A stretch of 64,000 bases of DNA from the NCBI GenBank assembly GCA_963842155.1, contig CAWJFP010000012.1, positions 1 through 64,000 of the forward strand, written 5' to 3'. Position 1 is the first letter of the stretch, and each line of letters starts with the position of its first letter. The notes beneath the pieces are model-generated. The model made no database searches. It saw only the letters and a program-made list of their open reading frames with translations, and was not told the origin of the DNA. A program made the position numbers and the translations under genes. This DNA comes from CAWJFP01 sp963842155. GTDB taxonomy: Bacteria; Pseudomonadota; Alphaproteobacteria; JACZXZ01. Shown piece by piece: positions 25,866 to 34,971 of this stretch.

Positions 25866-27523
25866 CTACGCCTTGCGGCGGTCGGCGAGGGAAACCAGTC
25901 GCCCTACGGCTTGCGGCGCCTGGAGCGGCTCCGACTCGGTCTCGGGAGCGGGCAACGCATTGCCGCCGCCGCGTCCGTTGCCCTGGCCGCTGTCCGTTGC
26001 CGTTCGCGTGGCTCGCGCCGTTGCCGTTGCCGGCCACGCCCGCAGGCTGGCGGCTCGGCTCGAGACGCGTCTCGAGGCGGCGGATGAAGTCGGCGAGGAT
26101 GACGCGGTAGAGCTCGTCCTTGAGCACGGCATCCTCGACGCCCAAATCGATGCTCGGATTGTCGTTGATCTCGATGACGAGCGGGCCCGCGCTCGGTCTC
26201 CTTGATGTCCACCCCGTAGAGCCCGTCGCCGATGAGGCGCGCTGCCTTGACCGCGGTGTCGACCACGGCGCGCGGCGCCTCCTCGATCGGCAGGGTCTTG
26301 AAGCTGCCTTCGGAGGAGCGGCCGCTCGCGCTGTATTTCACCACCTGCCAATGGTTGCGCCACATCAGATATTGGCAGGCATAGATCGGCTTGCGGTTCA
26401 ATATGCCGATGCGCCAGTCGAATTGGGTATAGACGAACTCCTGGCCGATGATGAGCTGGGAGCGGCGGAACAGCTCGCCGCCCACCTCGCGCAGCTCGCG
26501 CTTGTTGGTGATCTTGTGGACGCCGCGCGAGAAGGAGCCGTCCGGGATCTTGAGCACGAGCGGGTAATCCAGCTCGAGCGCGCTCTCGTCGAGGCGGCTC
26601 TTGTCGAAAATCACCGTGCGCGGCGTCGGCACGCAATTCGCCCGCATGAGCTCGGCGAGATAGACCTTGTTGGTGCAGCGCAGGATCGAGCTCGGATCGT
26701 CGATCACCACCATGTCCTCGTATTCCGCCTTTTTGGCGAAGCGGTAGGTGTGATGGTCGAGTGCCGTCGTCTCGCGGATGAAGAGGGCGTCGTATTCGCC
26801 GAGCCGGTGATAGTCCTTCTTCTCGATGAGCTCGACATCGAGCCCCATCTGCTCGCCCACGCGGACGAATTTCTGCAAGGTGCGGGTGGAGGAGGGCGGC
26901 AGGCGCTCCTGCGGGTTATGCAGGATGGCCATGTAGAAGCGCGGCGGCGTCTTGGTCTTGGGCGGGCGCCAGGAGATGCGCGTATAGGCCTGGAGGGCGC
27001 TGTTGAAGAGCTCCTCCTGCTCGGGCTTGAGTTCGTTGATCGGCACGGGCCTGATCGAGGAGACGCGCCAGGTCCCGTCGGTCTCGATCTCGACGCGCAA
27101 AAGCGGGCAGCGGAAGAGATCGAAGATCTGGTGCGCCAGATCCTGGAAGCGCTCGTCGTCGGTGAAGCCGAAGAAGACATGGAGCGCTATCGAGTCGTCG
27201 GCCAGCTCGGGATATTTCCGCGCCACCTTCTGCAGCAGCTCGTCGAGCTCGGGCAGCTCGAGCCCGTAGATCGATTTCTTGGAGAGGGCGAGGATGGTCT
27301 CGACCGAGGGGATGACCCGCTCGCCGCGCGCCTCGCCCAGCAGCGAGCAGTAATAGCCGAGGCTCATATAGTCGTAGTCGCGGCAGAGGTTGATGAGACG
27401 CGGGAAGCGCGACATGAAGGCGTCCGAGCGGGTCAGATATTCCCGCGCGGTCACCACGGGGTGCCCCGGATCGTTGAGCTTGAAGTCAGCGCGACGGTCG
27501 ACGACGATGATGTGAGCCGTCAT
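25866..27523 (-). CDS. RLAN-domain RimK-like ATP-grasp ligase, two +1 frameshifts
   Basis: About 552 codons after removing two bases. Residues 1-240 match the RLAN domain (RimK-like ATP-grasp N-terminal), and an ATP-grasp amidoligase domain follows. ATP-grasp features include RETTALDHHTYRFAKKAE, CTNKVYLAELMRANCVPTP, YPLVLKIPDGSFSRGVHK, GQEFVYTQFDWRIGIL and the metal-binding VIEINDNPSIDLGVED. The first break, near 26182 just before VIEIN, separates the metal ligands. The second, near 25996-26000, precedes the Gly/Asn-rich tail ending LVSLADRRKA. Such ligases add amino acids to peptides or proteins. The start overlaps a small upstream frame by ATGA. Confidence 0.8.
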
Positions 27524-27639
27524 CCGTCGATCTTTTTCCTGCGGATCACCAGAGCCGCCTTTTGTTGCTTCCGCCCGGGCCGTTGCCTGGCCTTGAGGCG
27601 AGCCTCGATGCCTTTGGGCTGCGCGCGCGGCATGGTCAT
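27520..27639 (-). CDS. Possible 39-residue basic peptide upstream of the ATP-grasp gene
   Basis: A short frame, very rich in Lys, Arg and Gln (MTMPRAQPKGIEARLK to RRKKIDG), ending in a TGA that overlaps the ATG of the RLAN/ATP-grasp gene. An in-frame start at 27753 would make it 77 residues. The exact ATGA overlap is what a translated gene in an operon would show. Its size is unusual and I know no homologue. It could be a peptide substrate, a leader, or a chance frame. Confidence 0.35.
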   Translation of the reverse strand: MTMPRAQPKGIEARLKARQRPGRKQQKAALVIRRKKIDG

Positions 27640-27756
27640 GCCGGCTTGAGTCTCTCGAAGACCATAGAGGCAGGGTCCATCGAATTGCGTACTACCATCC
27701 AATATGTTCCTTGTCACGGGCGAATTTGTCGTCGCGGCATGCGGGCGCCGCAAGAG

Positions 27757-28227
27757 TCAAAAAAGGGGCTTCTCCATGCGCACCGCGGCCATTCCGTCCT
27801 CGTAATAGCGCGGCCGGCTGCCGATGACGCGGTAGCCTGCCCGCCCGTAGAGACGCTGGGCCTCCGCATTGTCCTTGCGCACCTCGAGCCGGAGTCGGTC
27901 GCAGCCATGGGTGCGGGCGCAGCGCTCCGACTCGGCGAGCAGCGCTTTCGCGATGCCCTTGCCGCGATGAATCTCGTGGACCGCGAAGGAATAGAGGCGC
28001 GCGAGCCGGCCGCGGCGATTGAAGAGCAGAAGCGCATAGCCGCGCGGCTCGCCCTTCTCCTCCTCGAGGAGGGTCGCGGCGTTGGCGCGGGTGAGTATAT
28101 GGCGGAAGCTGCGGGGGCTGAGACGGTCGCTCTCGAAGGTCGCGTTCTCGAGGCGGACGAGCGCCGGAATATCGGCGAGCCGCGCGGGGCGAATGCTCGA
28201 CCGCCGGCCCCGGATATACTGCGTCAC
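27757..28227 (-). CDS. GNAT-family N-acetyltransferase
   Basis: A 156-residue acetyltransferase close to the RimI type. The opening IRPARLADIPALVRLENATFESDRLS, the acetyl-CoA loop HRGKGIAKALL and the C-terminal strand LRLEVRKDNAEAQRLYGRAGY are typical. As I remember them, relatives in this setting are usually fused to a C39-like papain-fold peptidase and sit next to an RLAN/ATP-grasp gene. Here the GNAT stands alone and the peptidase domain is missing. The start is GTG at 28227, without a strong ribosome site. Confidence 0.8.
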   Translation of the reverse strand: MTQYIRGRRSSIRPARLADIPALVRLENATFESDRLSPRSFRHILTRANAATLLEEEKGEPRGYALLLFNRRGRLARLYSFAVHEIHRGKGIAKALLAESERCARTHGCDRLRLEVRKDNAEAQRLYGRAGYRVIGSRPRYYEDGMAAVRMEKPLF

Positions 28228-28391
28228 CGTCAGGGCCCATCAATTCATCCCCGCGCCATGATCAGGCGCGGGCGTCGTCGGCGACGCTTGCGTGATCCGG
28301 TCCTCATCGGCGCGTGGCTCTCCGCATGATTTCGCTTATACGGCAAGCCGCCGGGAAGGGGCAACAGCAAATCGGGCGCCAGGCCCATCCT

Positions 28392-28913
28392 TTACGGTTC
28401 CTTAATGCCTGCGCCGACCCGCGACGCGCCGACCCGAGAGCCGGCAGCGTCGAGCGCGCCCTGGAGGATATAGGCGGCGGCGAGCTTGTCGACCGTCTCG
28501 GCCCGACGCTTGCGCGACATGTCGGCATCGAGAAGGGCGCGCGTGACGGCCGCGGTCGAGAGCCGCTCGTCCCAGAAGGCGAGCGGCAGATCGATGCGCG
28601 CCGCTAGGTTGCGCGCGAATTGCCGCACCGACTGGCAGCGCGGGCCCTCGCCGCCCTCCATGGTGATGGGCAGGCCGATCACGAAGCCGCCGACGCCTTG
28701 CTCGGCCGCGATCTCGGCAAGGCGTGCCGCGTCGGCCGCGAACTTGGCCCTGCGGAGGGTCGCGAAGGGCGACGCCACGGTCAAAGTGGTGTCGGAGAGC
28801 GCCAGCCCGATCGTCTTGCTGCCGACATCGAGGCCGAGGAGGCGCCGGCCCGGCGCGAGCAGCGCCTTGAGGGCCGCGATCGAGGCAAGGGGCTCGGGCA
28901 CCGGATCGGCCAT
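28392..28913 (-). CDS. ruvX: Putative pre-16S rRNA nuclease / Holliday junction resolvase-like RuvX (YqgF)
   Basis: 173 residues with an RNase H-like fold. LLGLDVGSKTIGLALSD carries the first catalytic Asp. VIGLPITMEGGEG and FWDERLSTAAV supply the other conserved acidic sites. YqgF takes part in 16S rRNA 5'-end maturation, and the resolvase role was proposed earlier. The start is ATG at 28913 (MADPVPEP). A much longer in-frame extension upstream runs through intergenic repeat sequence and is not real. It is divergent from the histidine-phosphatase gene and gatCAB. Confidence 0.9.
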   Translation of the reverse strand: MADPVPEPLASIAALKALLAPGRRLLGLDVGSKTIGLALSDTTLTVASPFATLRRAKFAADAARLAEIAAEQGVGGFVIGLPITMEGGEGPRCQSVRQFARNLAARIDLPLAFWDERLSTAAVTRALLDADMSRKRRAETVDKLAAAYILQGALDAAGSRVGASRVGAGIKEP

Positions 28914-28982
28914 GGCCGCCTCATAGCCCGGCGGGCAGGGCGGCGGCAAGGCGCGGGGCGGCGGCCCTTTGCAAGTCTCGTC

Positions 28983-29069
28983 CGTCATGCCCGGCCTTGT
29001 GCCGGGCATCCTTGTCTTTCTTGCCTGAATGGATGACGTGGACGGCCGGCACGGAGGCCGGCCGTGACG
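28983..29069. repeat. Intergenic repeat with two GC hairpins
   Basis: CGTCATGCCCGGCCTTGTGC and CGGGCATCC form one hairpin (7-bp stem GCCCGGC/GCCGGGC). About 35 bases later GACGGCCGGC...GCCGGCCGTGACGG forms a second. The block is bounded by GTCATGC and GTGACGG, similar to the element at 33911-33970. This looks like a widespread repeat in alphaproteobacteria, placed between the divergent ruvX and phosphatase genes. Confidence 0.55.
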
Positions 29070-29135
29070 GTTTATTGTTGCGGCGATGCGGCGTGCTTGC
29101 GGTAAAATTGCGGCCTCCCGCATGCGGAGCAACCC

Positions 29136-29684
29136 ATGCCGCAAAAGATCATGATCATCCGCCATGCCGAGAAGCCGGACGCGAGCACGCTCGGCGTCCT
29201 CGAGTTGGGCAACCATGATCCCGAATCGCTGACCCCGAGAGGTTGGCAAAGGGCAGGAGCGCTCGCGGTATTTTTCGGCGCGGCCGGTGCGGCGCTTCCC
29301 GCGCCCGACATCGTCTTCGCTACCGCGGTCGCCCAACACAGCAAGAGCGCGCGGCCGCAACAGACGGTGACGCCGCTCATCGAGAAGCTCAAGGCCGCGA
29401 AGCGCCCCGTCACGGCGATGTTCGACCATCAACGCGGCAGCGAGGATCGGCTGGTCGCGGATGCGGTCAAGCGCGACGGCGTCGTGCTGATCTGCTGGCA
29501 GCATGAGGAGATCCCCGCCATCGCCCACCTGATCCTCGGCGACGAGACGAGCTGCCCGCAGAAATGGCCAGGCGATCGCTTCGATCTCGTCTGGCTCTTC
29601 GACCCCAAGCCGGGCGGCGGCTGGCGCTTAAGCCAGCTGCCCCAGCTCCTTCTCGCCGGCGACGGCGCGGCGCTGGCGGCTTGA
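29136..29684 (+). CDS. Histidine phosphatase superfamily protein
   Basis: 182 residues. The signature IIRHAEKPD supplies the catalytic His and Arg, and VLICWQHEEIPAIAH supplies the second His and acidic residue. This is the phosphoglycerate-mutase-like fold. The insert between (SLTPRGWQRAGALAVFFG) is typical of small cytoplasmic members related to SixA. The substrate is unknown. It lies 174 bp before gatC, with repeat sequence in between, so it is probably a separate transcription unit. Confidence 0.8.
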   Translation: MPQKIMIIRHAEKPDASTLGVLELGNHDPESLTPRGWQRAGALAVFFGAAGAALPAPDIVFATAVAQHSKSARPQQTVTPLIEKLKAAKRPVTAMFDHQRGSEDRLVADAVKRDGVVLICWQHEEIPAIAHLILGDETSCPQKWPGDRFDLVWLFDPKPGGGWRLSQLPQLLLAGDGAALAA

Positions 29685-29697
29685 GGGTAGCGTATCG

Positions 29698-29761
29698 CCT
29701 CTCCCCACAGAGTGGTGGAGAGGGCAGCGCGCCGCCGTCTGGCGGCGGGCGGGTGAGGGGG
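29698..29761. repeat. CCCTCACCC-type intergenic repeat, second copy
   Basis: CCTCTCCCCAC...GTGGAGAGG forms one inverted pair, and GCCGCCGTCTGGCGGC a second. The block ends GGGTGAGGGGG, as in the element at 25725-25836. It fills the gap between the phosphatase gene and gatC. It is non-coding and could also serve as a terminator. Confidence 0.5.
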
Positions 29762-29858
29762 TCTTCCTGTTGAGCCGCCGCCGCGCGGATGCTAGGGTCG
29801 GGCGGCAACGGGCGGGGCTTTGGGCTCTTGCCTTTCCAACCATTTCCGGAAGCCGCGC

Positions 29859-30146
29859 ATGTCCGTCGACGAGGCCACGGTACGCAAGATCGCGCGCCTG
29901 GCACGCATCAAGGTGAAGGAGGAGGAGCTCGCCCCGCTCGCGCGCGAGCTGAGCCAGCTGCTCGACTGGGTCGAGCAGCTCGACGAGGTCGATACGAGCG
30001 CCGTGGCGCCGCTCGCCAGCACGGTCGACGCCAAGCTGCCCTGGCGGCGCGACGTGGTGACCGAGGGCGGCCAGGCCGCGAAGGTGCTCGCCAACGCGCC
30101 GGAGGGCATGCAGGGCTTCTTCGCCGTGCCCAAGGTGGTTGAATGA
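29859..30146 (+). CDS. gatC: Asp/Glu-tRNA amidotransferase subunit C
   Basis: A 95-residue GatC: VDEATVRKIARLARIKVKEEEL, LSQLLDWVEQLDEVDTS, and a C-terminal MQGFFAVPKVVE ending typical of alphaproteobacteria. It clamps GatA and GatB in the complex that converts Glu-tRNA-Gln (and Asp-tRNA-Asn) to the amidated forms. The ATG at 29859 gives the normal N-terminus. The stop overlaps gatA by 4 bases. Confidence 0.95.
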   Translation: MSVDEATVRKIARLARIKVKEEELAPLARELSQLLDWVEQLDEVDTSAVAPLASTVDAKLPWRRDVVTEGGQAAKVLANAPEGMQGFFAVPKVVE

Positions 30147-31630
30147 GCGCCGACGGCTTGACCGCGCTCACGCTCGCGGCGGCGCGCGAGGGCTTGCGCG
30201 CGCGCGACTTCTCGGCCGAGGAGCTGGCGGAGGCCCACATCCGCGCCGTCGAGGCCTTGCGGCCGCTCAACGCCTTCATCAGCGAGACGCCGGAGCGCGC
30301 GCTCGCCATGGCGAAGGCCTCCGACGGGCGGCTCGCGCGCGGCCAAGGGGGCGCTCTCGAGGGTCTGCCGATCGCGATCAAGGACCTCTTCTGCACGGAG
30401 GGCACGCTCACCACGGCGGCCTCCCATATCCTGGACAATTTCCGTCCGCCCTATGAATCGACGGTGACGGCCAATCTCTGGCGCGCCGGCGCGGTGATGC
30501 TGGGCAAGACCAATCTCGACGAGTTCGCCATGGGCTCGTCGAACATGACGAGCTTCTACGGGCCCGTGGAGAGCCCCTGGCGGCGGCGCGGCGACAACCG
30601 CGCCCTCGTGCCGGGCGGCAGCTCGGGCGGCTCGGCGACGGCGGTCGCGGCCCGCGCGGCCTTGGGCGCCACCGGAACCGACACGGGCGGCTCGATCCGC
30701 CAGCCCGCCGCCTTCTGCGGCATCGTGGGGCTCAAGCCGACCTACGGGCGCTGCTCGCGCTGGGGCATCGTCGCCTTCGCTTCCTCGCTCGACCAGGCGG
30801 GCCCGATGACGCGCACGGTGCGCGACGCCGCCATCATGCTCGGCGCCATGGCCGGCCATGATCCCAAGGATTCGACCTCGATCGATCTTCCGGTGCCGGA
30901 CTACGAGCGCGCGGTCGGCGGCTCGATCAAGGGCCTCAAGGTGGGCGTGCCGCGCGAATATCGCGTCGACGGCATGCCGCCGGCGATATCGCGGCTCTGG
31001 GAGGAAGGGCTCGGCTGGCTGAAAGAGGCCGGCGCCGAGCCGGTCGAGATCAGCCTGCCGCACACCAAATACGCGCTCCCCGCCTACTACGTCATCGCGC
31101 CGGCCGAGGCCTCCTCGAATCTCGCGCGCTATGACGGCGTGCGCTACGGGCTCAGGGTGCCGGGCGACGACCTCACCGAGATGTACGAGAACACGCGGGC
31201 GGCCGGCTTCGGGCGCGAGGTGCGGCGGCGCGTGATGATCGGCACCTACGTGCTCTCCGCCGGCTATTACGACGCCTATTATCTGAAGGCCCAGAGGGTG
31301 CGCGCCCTCATCCTCAAGGACTTCACCGACGCCTTCCGCGAGGTCGACGTCATCCTCACGCCTTCCACGCCTTCGGCCGCCTTCGCCGTGGGCGAGAAGA
31401 TGGACGATCCCATCGCGATGTATCTCAACGACGTCTTCACCGTGACGGGCAATCTCGCGGGGCTTCCCGGCATCTCGGTGCCGGCCGGCCTCTCGGAGGA
31501 AGGGCTGCCGCTCGGGTTGCAGGTTTTGGGCCGCGCCTTCGAGGAGGAGACGGTGCTGCGCGCGGCGGCGGCGCTCGAGGCGTCGGCCGGCTTCGCGGCC
31601 GAGCCCGCCTTCATCGCAGGCAGGGCGTAA
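30143..31630 (+). CDS. gatA: Asp/Glu-tRNA amidotransferase subunit A
   Basis: A 495-residue amidase-signature enzyme that releases ammonia from glutamine. The Ser-cis-Ser-Lys triad is visible: Lys in PIAIKDLFC, Ser in PGGSSGGSA and the nucleophile Ser in TDTGGSIRQPA. VGLKPTYGRCSRWGIVAFASSLDQAGP is the usual GatA segment after it. The full length is normal and the frame is unbroken. It is coupled to gatC (ATGA overlap) and lies 2 bp from gatB. Confidence 0.96.
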   Translation: MSADGLTALTLAAAREGLRARDFSAEELAEAHIRAVEALRPLNAFISETPERALAMAKASDGRLARGQGGALEGLPIAIKDLFCTEGTLTTAASHILDNFRPPYESTVTANLWRAGAVMLGKTNLDEFAMGSSNMTSFYGPVESPWRRRGDNRALVPGGSSGGSATAVAARAALGATGTDTGGSIRQPAAFCGIVGLKPTYGRCSRWGIVAFASSLDQAGPMTRTVRDAAIMLGAMAGHDPKDSTSIDLPVPDYERAVGGSIKGLKVGVPREYRVDGMPPAISRLWEEGLGWLKEAGAEPVEISLPHTKYALPAYYVIAPAEASSNLARYDGVRYGLRVPGDDLTEMYENTRAAGFGREVRRRVMIGTYVLSAGYYDAYYLKAQRVRALILKDFTDAFREVDVILTPSTPSAAFAVGEKMDDPIAMYLNDVFTVTGNLAGLPGISVPAGLSEEGLPLGLQVLGRAFEEETVLRAAAALEASAGFAAEPAFIAGRA

Positions 31631-31632
31631 CC

Positions 31633-33100
31633 ATGGCCTTGATCGAGGGGAAGACGGGCGAATGGGAGACCGTGATCGGCTTGGAGGTCCACGCCCAGGT
31701 GATCTCCAAATCCAAGCTGTTCTCGGGCGCCTCCACCGAATTCGGCGCCGAGCCCAACAGCCAGGTCTCCTTCGTCGACGCGGCCATGCCGGGGATGCTG
31801 CCGGTGATCAACGAGCGCTGCATCGCCCAGGCGGTGCGCACCGGCCTCGGCCTCAACGCGCGCATCAATCGCGTCTCGGTGTTCGACCGCAAGAACTACT
31901 TCTACGCCGATCTGCCGGCGGGCTATCAGATCTCGCAATATAAGCAGCCCATCGTGGGCGAGGGCAGCATCACCATCGATCTCGCCGACGGCTCGGTGCG
32001 CGAAGTCGGCATCGAGCGCCTCCATCTCGAGCAGGACGCGGGCAAGAGCCTGCATGACCAGGACCCGCGGCGCACCTTCGTCGATCTCAACCGCGCGGGC
32101 GTGGCGCTGATGGAGATCGTCTCCAAGCCCGATATGCGCTCCTCGGAGGAGGCGGGCGCGTACTTGCGCAAGCTGCGCTCGATCCTGCGCTATCTCGAGA
32201 CTTGCGACGGCAATATGGAGGAGGGCTCGATGCGCGCCGACGTGAACGTCTCGGTGCGCCGGCCGGGCGATCCGCTCGGCACGCGCTGCGAGATCAAGAA
32301 CGTCAATTCGGTGCGCTTCGTGCAGCAGGCCATCGAATACGAGGCGCGGCGGCAGATCGGCATCATCGAGGAGGGCGGGGCGATCGCGCAGCAGACGCGC
32401 CTCTTCGATTCGAAGCGCGGCGTCACGCGCGAGATGCGCTCCAAGGAGGAGGCGCATGACTACCGCTATTTCCCCGATCCGGACCTGCTTGCCCCTCGAG
32501 CTCGAGGCGGATTGGATCGAGGCGATCCGCCAGAGCCTGCCCGAGCTGCCCGACGCCAAGCGCGCGCGCTTCGCGGCCGAGCATGGCGTAACGCCCTATG
32601 ACGCGAGCGTGCTGGTGGCCGAGCGCGCGAGCGCCGATTATTTCGAGGCGGTGCTGACGCGGCCGGACGGCAAGAAGCGCGACGGCAAGCTCGCCGCCAA
32701 TTGGGTGATCTCCGAGCTGTTCGGCCGGCTCAACAAGGCCGGCAAGGAGATCGCGAACTCGCCCGTCTCGGCCGACGCGCTGGGCGGTCTCATCGATCTC
32801 CTGGCGGACGGCACCATCTCGGGCCGCACGGCGAAGGAGGTGTTCGACGCGATGTTCGAGAGCGGCAAGTCCGCGGCCGAGATCGTCGCCGCCAAGGGCC
32901 TGACGCAGATCAGCGATACGGGCGCCATCGAGGCCGCCATCGCCAAGGTGATCGCCGACAATCCGGGCCAGGTCGAGCAATATCGCGGCGGCAAGCAGGG
33001 CGTGGTCGGCTGGCTCGTCGGCCAGGTGATGAAGGCGACCGGCGGCAAGGCCAATCCCAAGATGGTCAACGAGCTGCTGAAGAAGCGGCTCGACGGGTAA
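31633..33100 (+). CDS. gatB: Asp/Glu-tRNA amidotransferase subunit B, one +1 frameshift
   Basis: The GatB kinase/transamidase subunit, 488 residues once a surplus base at 32487-32490 is removed. N-terminal motifs WETVIGLEVHAQV, DRKNYFYADLPAGYQISQY and FVDLNRAGVALMEIVSKPD are normal up to HDYRYFPDPDLL. The frame then breaks, and PLELEADWIEAIRQSLPELP continues in the next frame to a normal tail (QVMKATGGKANPKMVNELL). GatCAB is essential where GlnRS or AsnRS is missing. An assembly error is therefore the simplest explanation. Confidence 0.92.
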
Positions 33101-33179
33101 AGGACGCGGCGCCCTTGTCAAAGGCGCGCGCGCGACGATCTCAAAGGCAATGTCCCCAAAGGCCGAGGAGAAGGCGGAA

Positions 33180-33875
33180 ATGATCGATGTCTACACCTGG
33201 GCGACGCCCAACGGGCACAAGATCCACATCATGCTCGAGGAATGCGGCCTGCCCTACAAGGTGCACGCCGTCGATATCGGCAAGGGCGACCAGTTCCAGC
33301 CCGCCTTCCTCAAGATCAGCCCGAACAACCGGATTCCCGCCATCACCGATTCCGACGGGCCGGACGGCAAGCCGATCTCGCTATTCGAATCCGGCGCCAT
33401 CCTGATCTATCTCGCCGAGAAGACGGGCAAGTTTCTGCCGCGCGAGCCGCGCGGGCGCTATGCCACCTTCGAGTGGCTCATGTTCCAGATGGGCGGCATC
33501 GGCCCCATGTTCGGCCAGGCCCATCATTTCCGCAATTACGCGCCCGAGAAGATCGAGTACGCGATCAAGCGCTACACCAACGAGGCCGGCCGGCTTTACG
33601 GCGTGATGGACCGCCGGCTGGGCGAGGTGCCCTATCTTGCCGGCGCCGATTACACCATCGCCGACATCGCGACCTGGCCTTGGACGCGCTCGATCAAGAA
33701 CCAGGGCCATGAGCTTGCGGCCTTCCCCAACGTGAAGCGCTGGTTCGAGGCGATCGACGCGCGTCCCGCCGTGCAGCGCGGCATCAAGGTGCTCTCCGAC
33801 ATCCGCCGCGACATCACGCAGGACGCCAAGGCCAGGGAGGTCCTCTTCGGCGCGACGCAATATCAGAGACGGTAG
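33180..33875 (+). CDS. Glutathione S-transferase, Ure2p/YfcG-like
   Basis: A 231-residue two-domain GST. The thioredoxin-like N-terminal domain starts MIDVYTWATPNGHKIHIMLEE and includes NNRIPAITD and LFESGAILIYLAEKTG (glutathione binding). The helical domain contains MFQMGGIGPMFGQAHHF and the folding motif region YTIADIATWPW. TPNGxK in place of a catalytic Tyr/Ser is characteristic of the YfcG/YghU disulfide-bond oxidoreductases. The start ATG at 33180 has GAGGAGAAGG upstream; ATG 33150 is an alternative. It follows gatB by 79 bp. Confidence 0.88.
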   Translation: MIDVYTWATPNGHKIHIMLEECGLPYKVHAVDIGKGDQFQPAFLKISPNNRIPAITDSDGPDGKPISLFESGAILIYLAEKTGKFLPREPRGRYATFEWLMFQMGGIGPMFGQAHHFRNYAPEKIEYAIKRYTNEAGRLYGVMDRRLGEVPYLAGADYTIADIATWPWTRSIKNQGHELAAFPNVKRWFEAIDARPAVQRGIKVLSDIRRDITQDAKAREVLFGATQYQRR

Positions 33876-33910
33876 GACGTTTTCCATCGAGGTGGAACCG
33901 GTCCCCCAAC

Positions 33911-33970
33911 CGTCACCCTCGGGCTTGACCCGAGGGTCCATGGATTGCCGGGACAAGCCCGGCAATGACG
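33911..33970. repeat. Intergenic repeat CGTCA...AATGACG
   Basis: CGTCACCCTCGGGCTTGACC with CGAGGGTCC forms one hairpin, and ATTGCCGGGACAAGCCCGGCAAT a second. The block is bounded by CGTCA and TGACG. This is the common alphaproteobacterial element built on CATTGCCGGGCTTGTCCCGG. It lies between the convergent GST and DUF1330 genes and may act as a terminator there. Confidence 0.6.
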
Positions 33971-34011
33971 GAAAGAGCGGTGATTCCACCTCATCGAATG
34001 CCACTCCAAGC

Positions 34012-34299
34012 TTAGACGCCTTCGACGATAAGCACGGTGCTGTTGGTCGATCTCTGCCGCTCGGGGATCAGCGGCGAATATTCGGGCGAGCGGTACCAGC
34101 GCCGCGCCGCGGCGAGGTCGGGGAACTCGAGCAGGATCAGCCGGCGCTTGGGGAATTCGCCTTCCACCACCTCATAGGCGCCGCCGCGCACGATGAACCG
34201 GCCGCCATATTTCTCGATGGTGGCGAGCACCTGGGCGCCGTAGCGGGCATAGCCGTCCGGATCGGTGATCTCGACATGCGCGATGACATAGGCGGCCAT
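34012..34299 (-). CDS. DUF1330 protein
   Basis: 95 residues starting MAAYVIAHVEITDPDGYARY and including FIVRGGAYEVVEGEFP, RLILLEFPDLAAARRWYRSPEY and ST-VLIVEGV. This is the complete dimeric alpha/beta-barrel (ferredoxin-like) DUF1330 fold. The biochemical role of the family is unknown. A 167-bp gap follows towards the next minus-strand gene, with nothing I can identify in it. Confidence 0.88.
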   Translation of the reverse strand: MAAYVIAHVEITDPDGYARYGAQVLATIEKYGGRFIVRGGAYEVVEGEFPKRRLILLEFPDLAAARRWYRSPEYSPLIPERQRSTNSTVLIVEGV

Positions 34300-34466
34300 G
34301 AGCGGCGGCTCCCTTCGATCGGTCGGCGCGGAGGACCGGCAGGATCGCGACGGCGAGCCCGCGCTCCGCTAGGGACGCCATTATGACAGCTTGACGCGCG
34401 CCGCCCAAGGCGGCGTGCAGGCGACTAAGCCGCCCCGCGATGGAACCGCCTCGCGCGAGGCAGTCC

Positions 34467-34691
34467 TCAGGCCGTGAGGCGATGCGCCTCCGGCTGAACC
34501 CGGCTCGTGGCCGTGAAGGGCATGACGCCGCCCGCGCGGCGGCCCGCGTCGGCCATCGTCTGGAGCTCGCGCTTGCATTGCTCCAGCACCACGATCTCGC
34601 GGGCATCCTCGCGATCGATGACCTGTATCGAGGTGAGCTTGTTGTCGACCAGGTCGAGCAGCATATCGACGCAACGTTTGGGAAGGGACAT
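34467..34691 (-). CDS. Small hypothetical protein, 74 residues
   Basis: MSLPKRCVDMLLDLVDNKLT followed by a helical, charged region ending RVQPEAHRLTA. The ATG at 34691 has AGGGG about 7 bases upstream, and A+T-rich sequence just upstream (34715-34765, with TTGATTAAAATTGAGTG on the + strand) looks like a promoter region. There is no signal peptide or membrane helix. Not a family I can name, but the coding signals are reasonable. The gap 34692-34971 holds no other gene. Confidence 0.6.
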   Translation of the reverse strand: MSLPKRCVDMLLDLVDNKLTSIQVIDREDAREIVVLEQCKRELQTMADAGRRAGGVMPFTATSRVQPEAHRLTA

Positions 34692-34971
34692 GGACAACCC
34701 CTGTTTTCCGCATAAGCTTGTTCGACTGCTACAGTTTGGCCGAAAATTGATTAAAATTGAGTGAATTGGTCCCGACGCTCTTAACGACGACCAGGGGAGG
34801 CGAGCCCAAGGCAAGGGACCAATTGGACCGCAGGCGGGTCCGGCGACGTCGCGTTGACGGTCGAGGGCGCGCGCCGGCGGAACATAAAGCCGGCACCGTG
34901 CCGCGCAAAGGCGGCCTGGCTGATGCCGAGCTTGGTCGCCCTCGTGCCGTTCTTACGGCGCGGCGCGCGGC

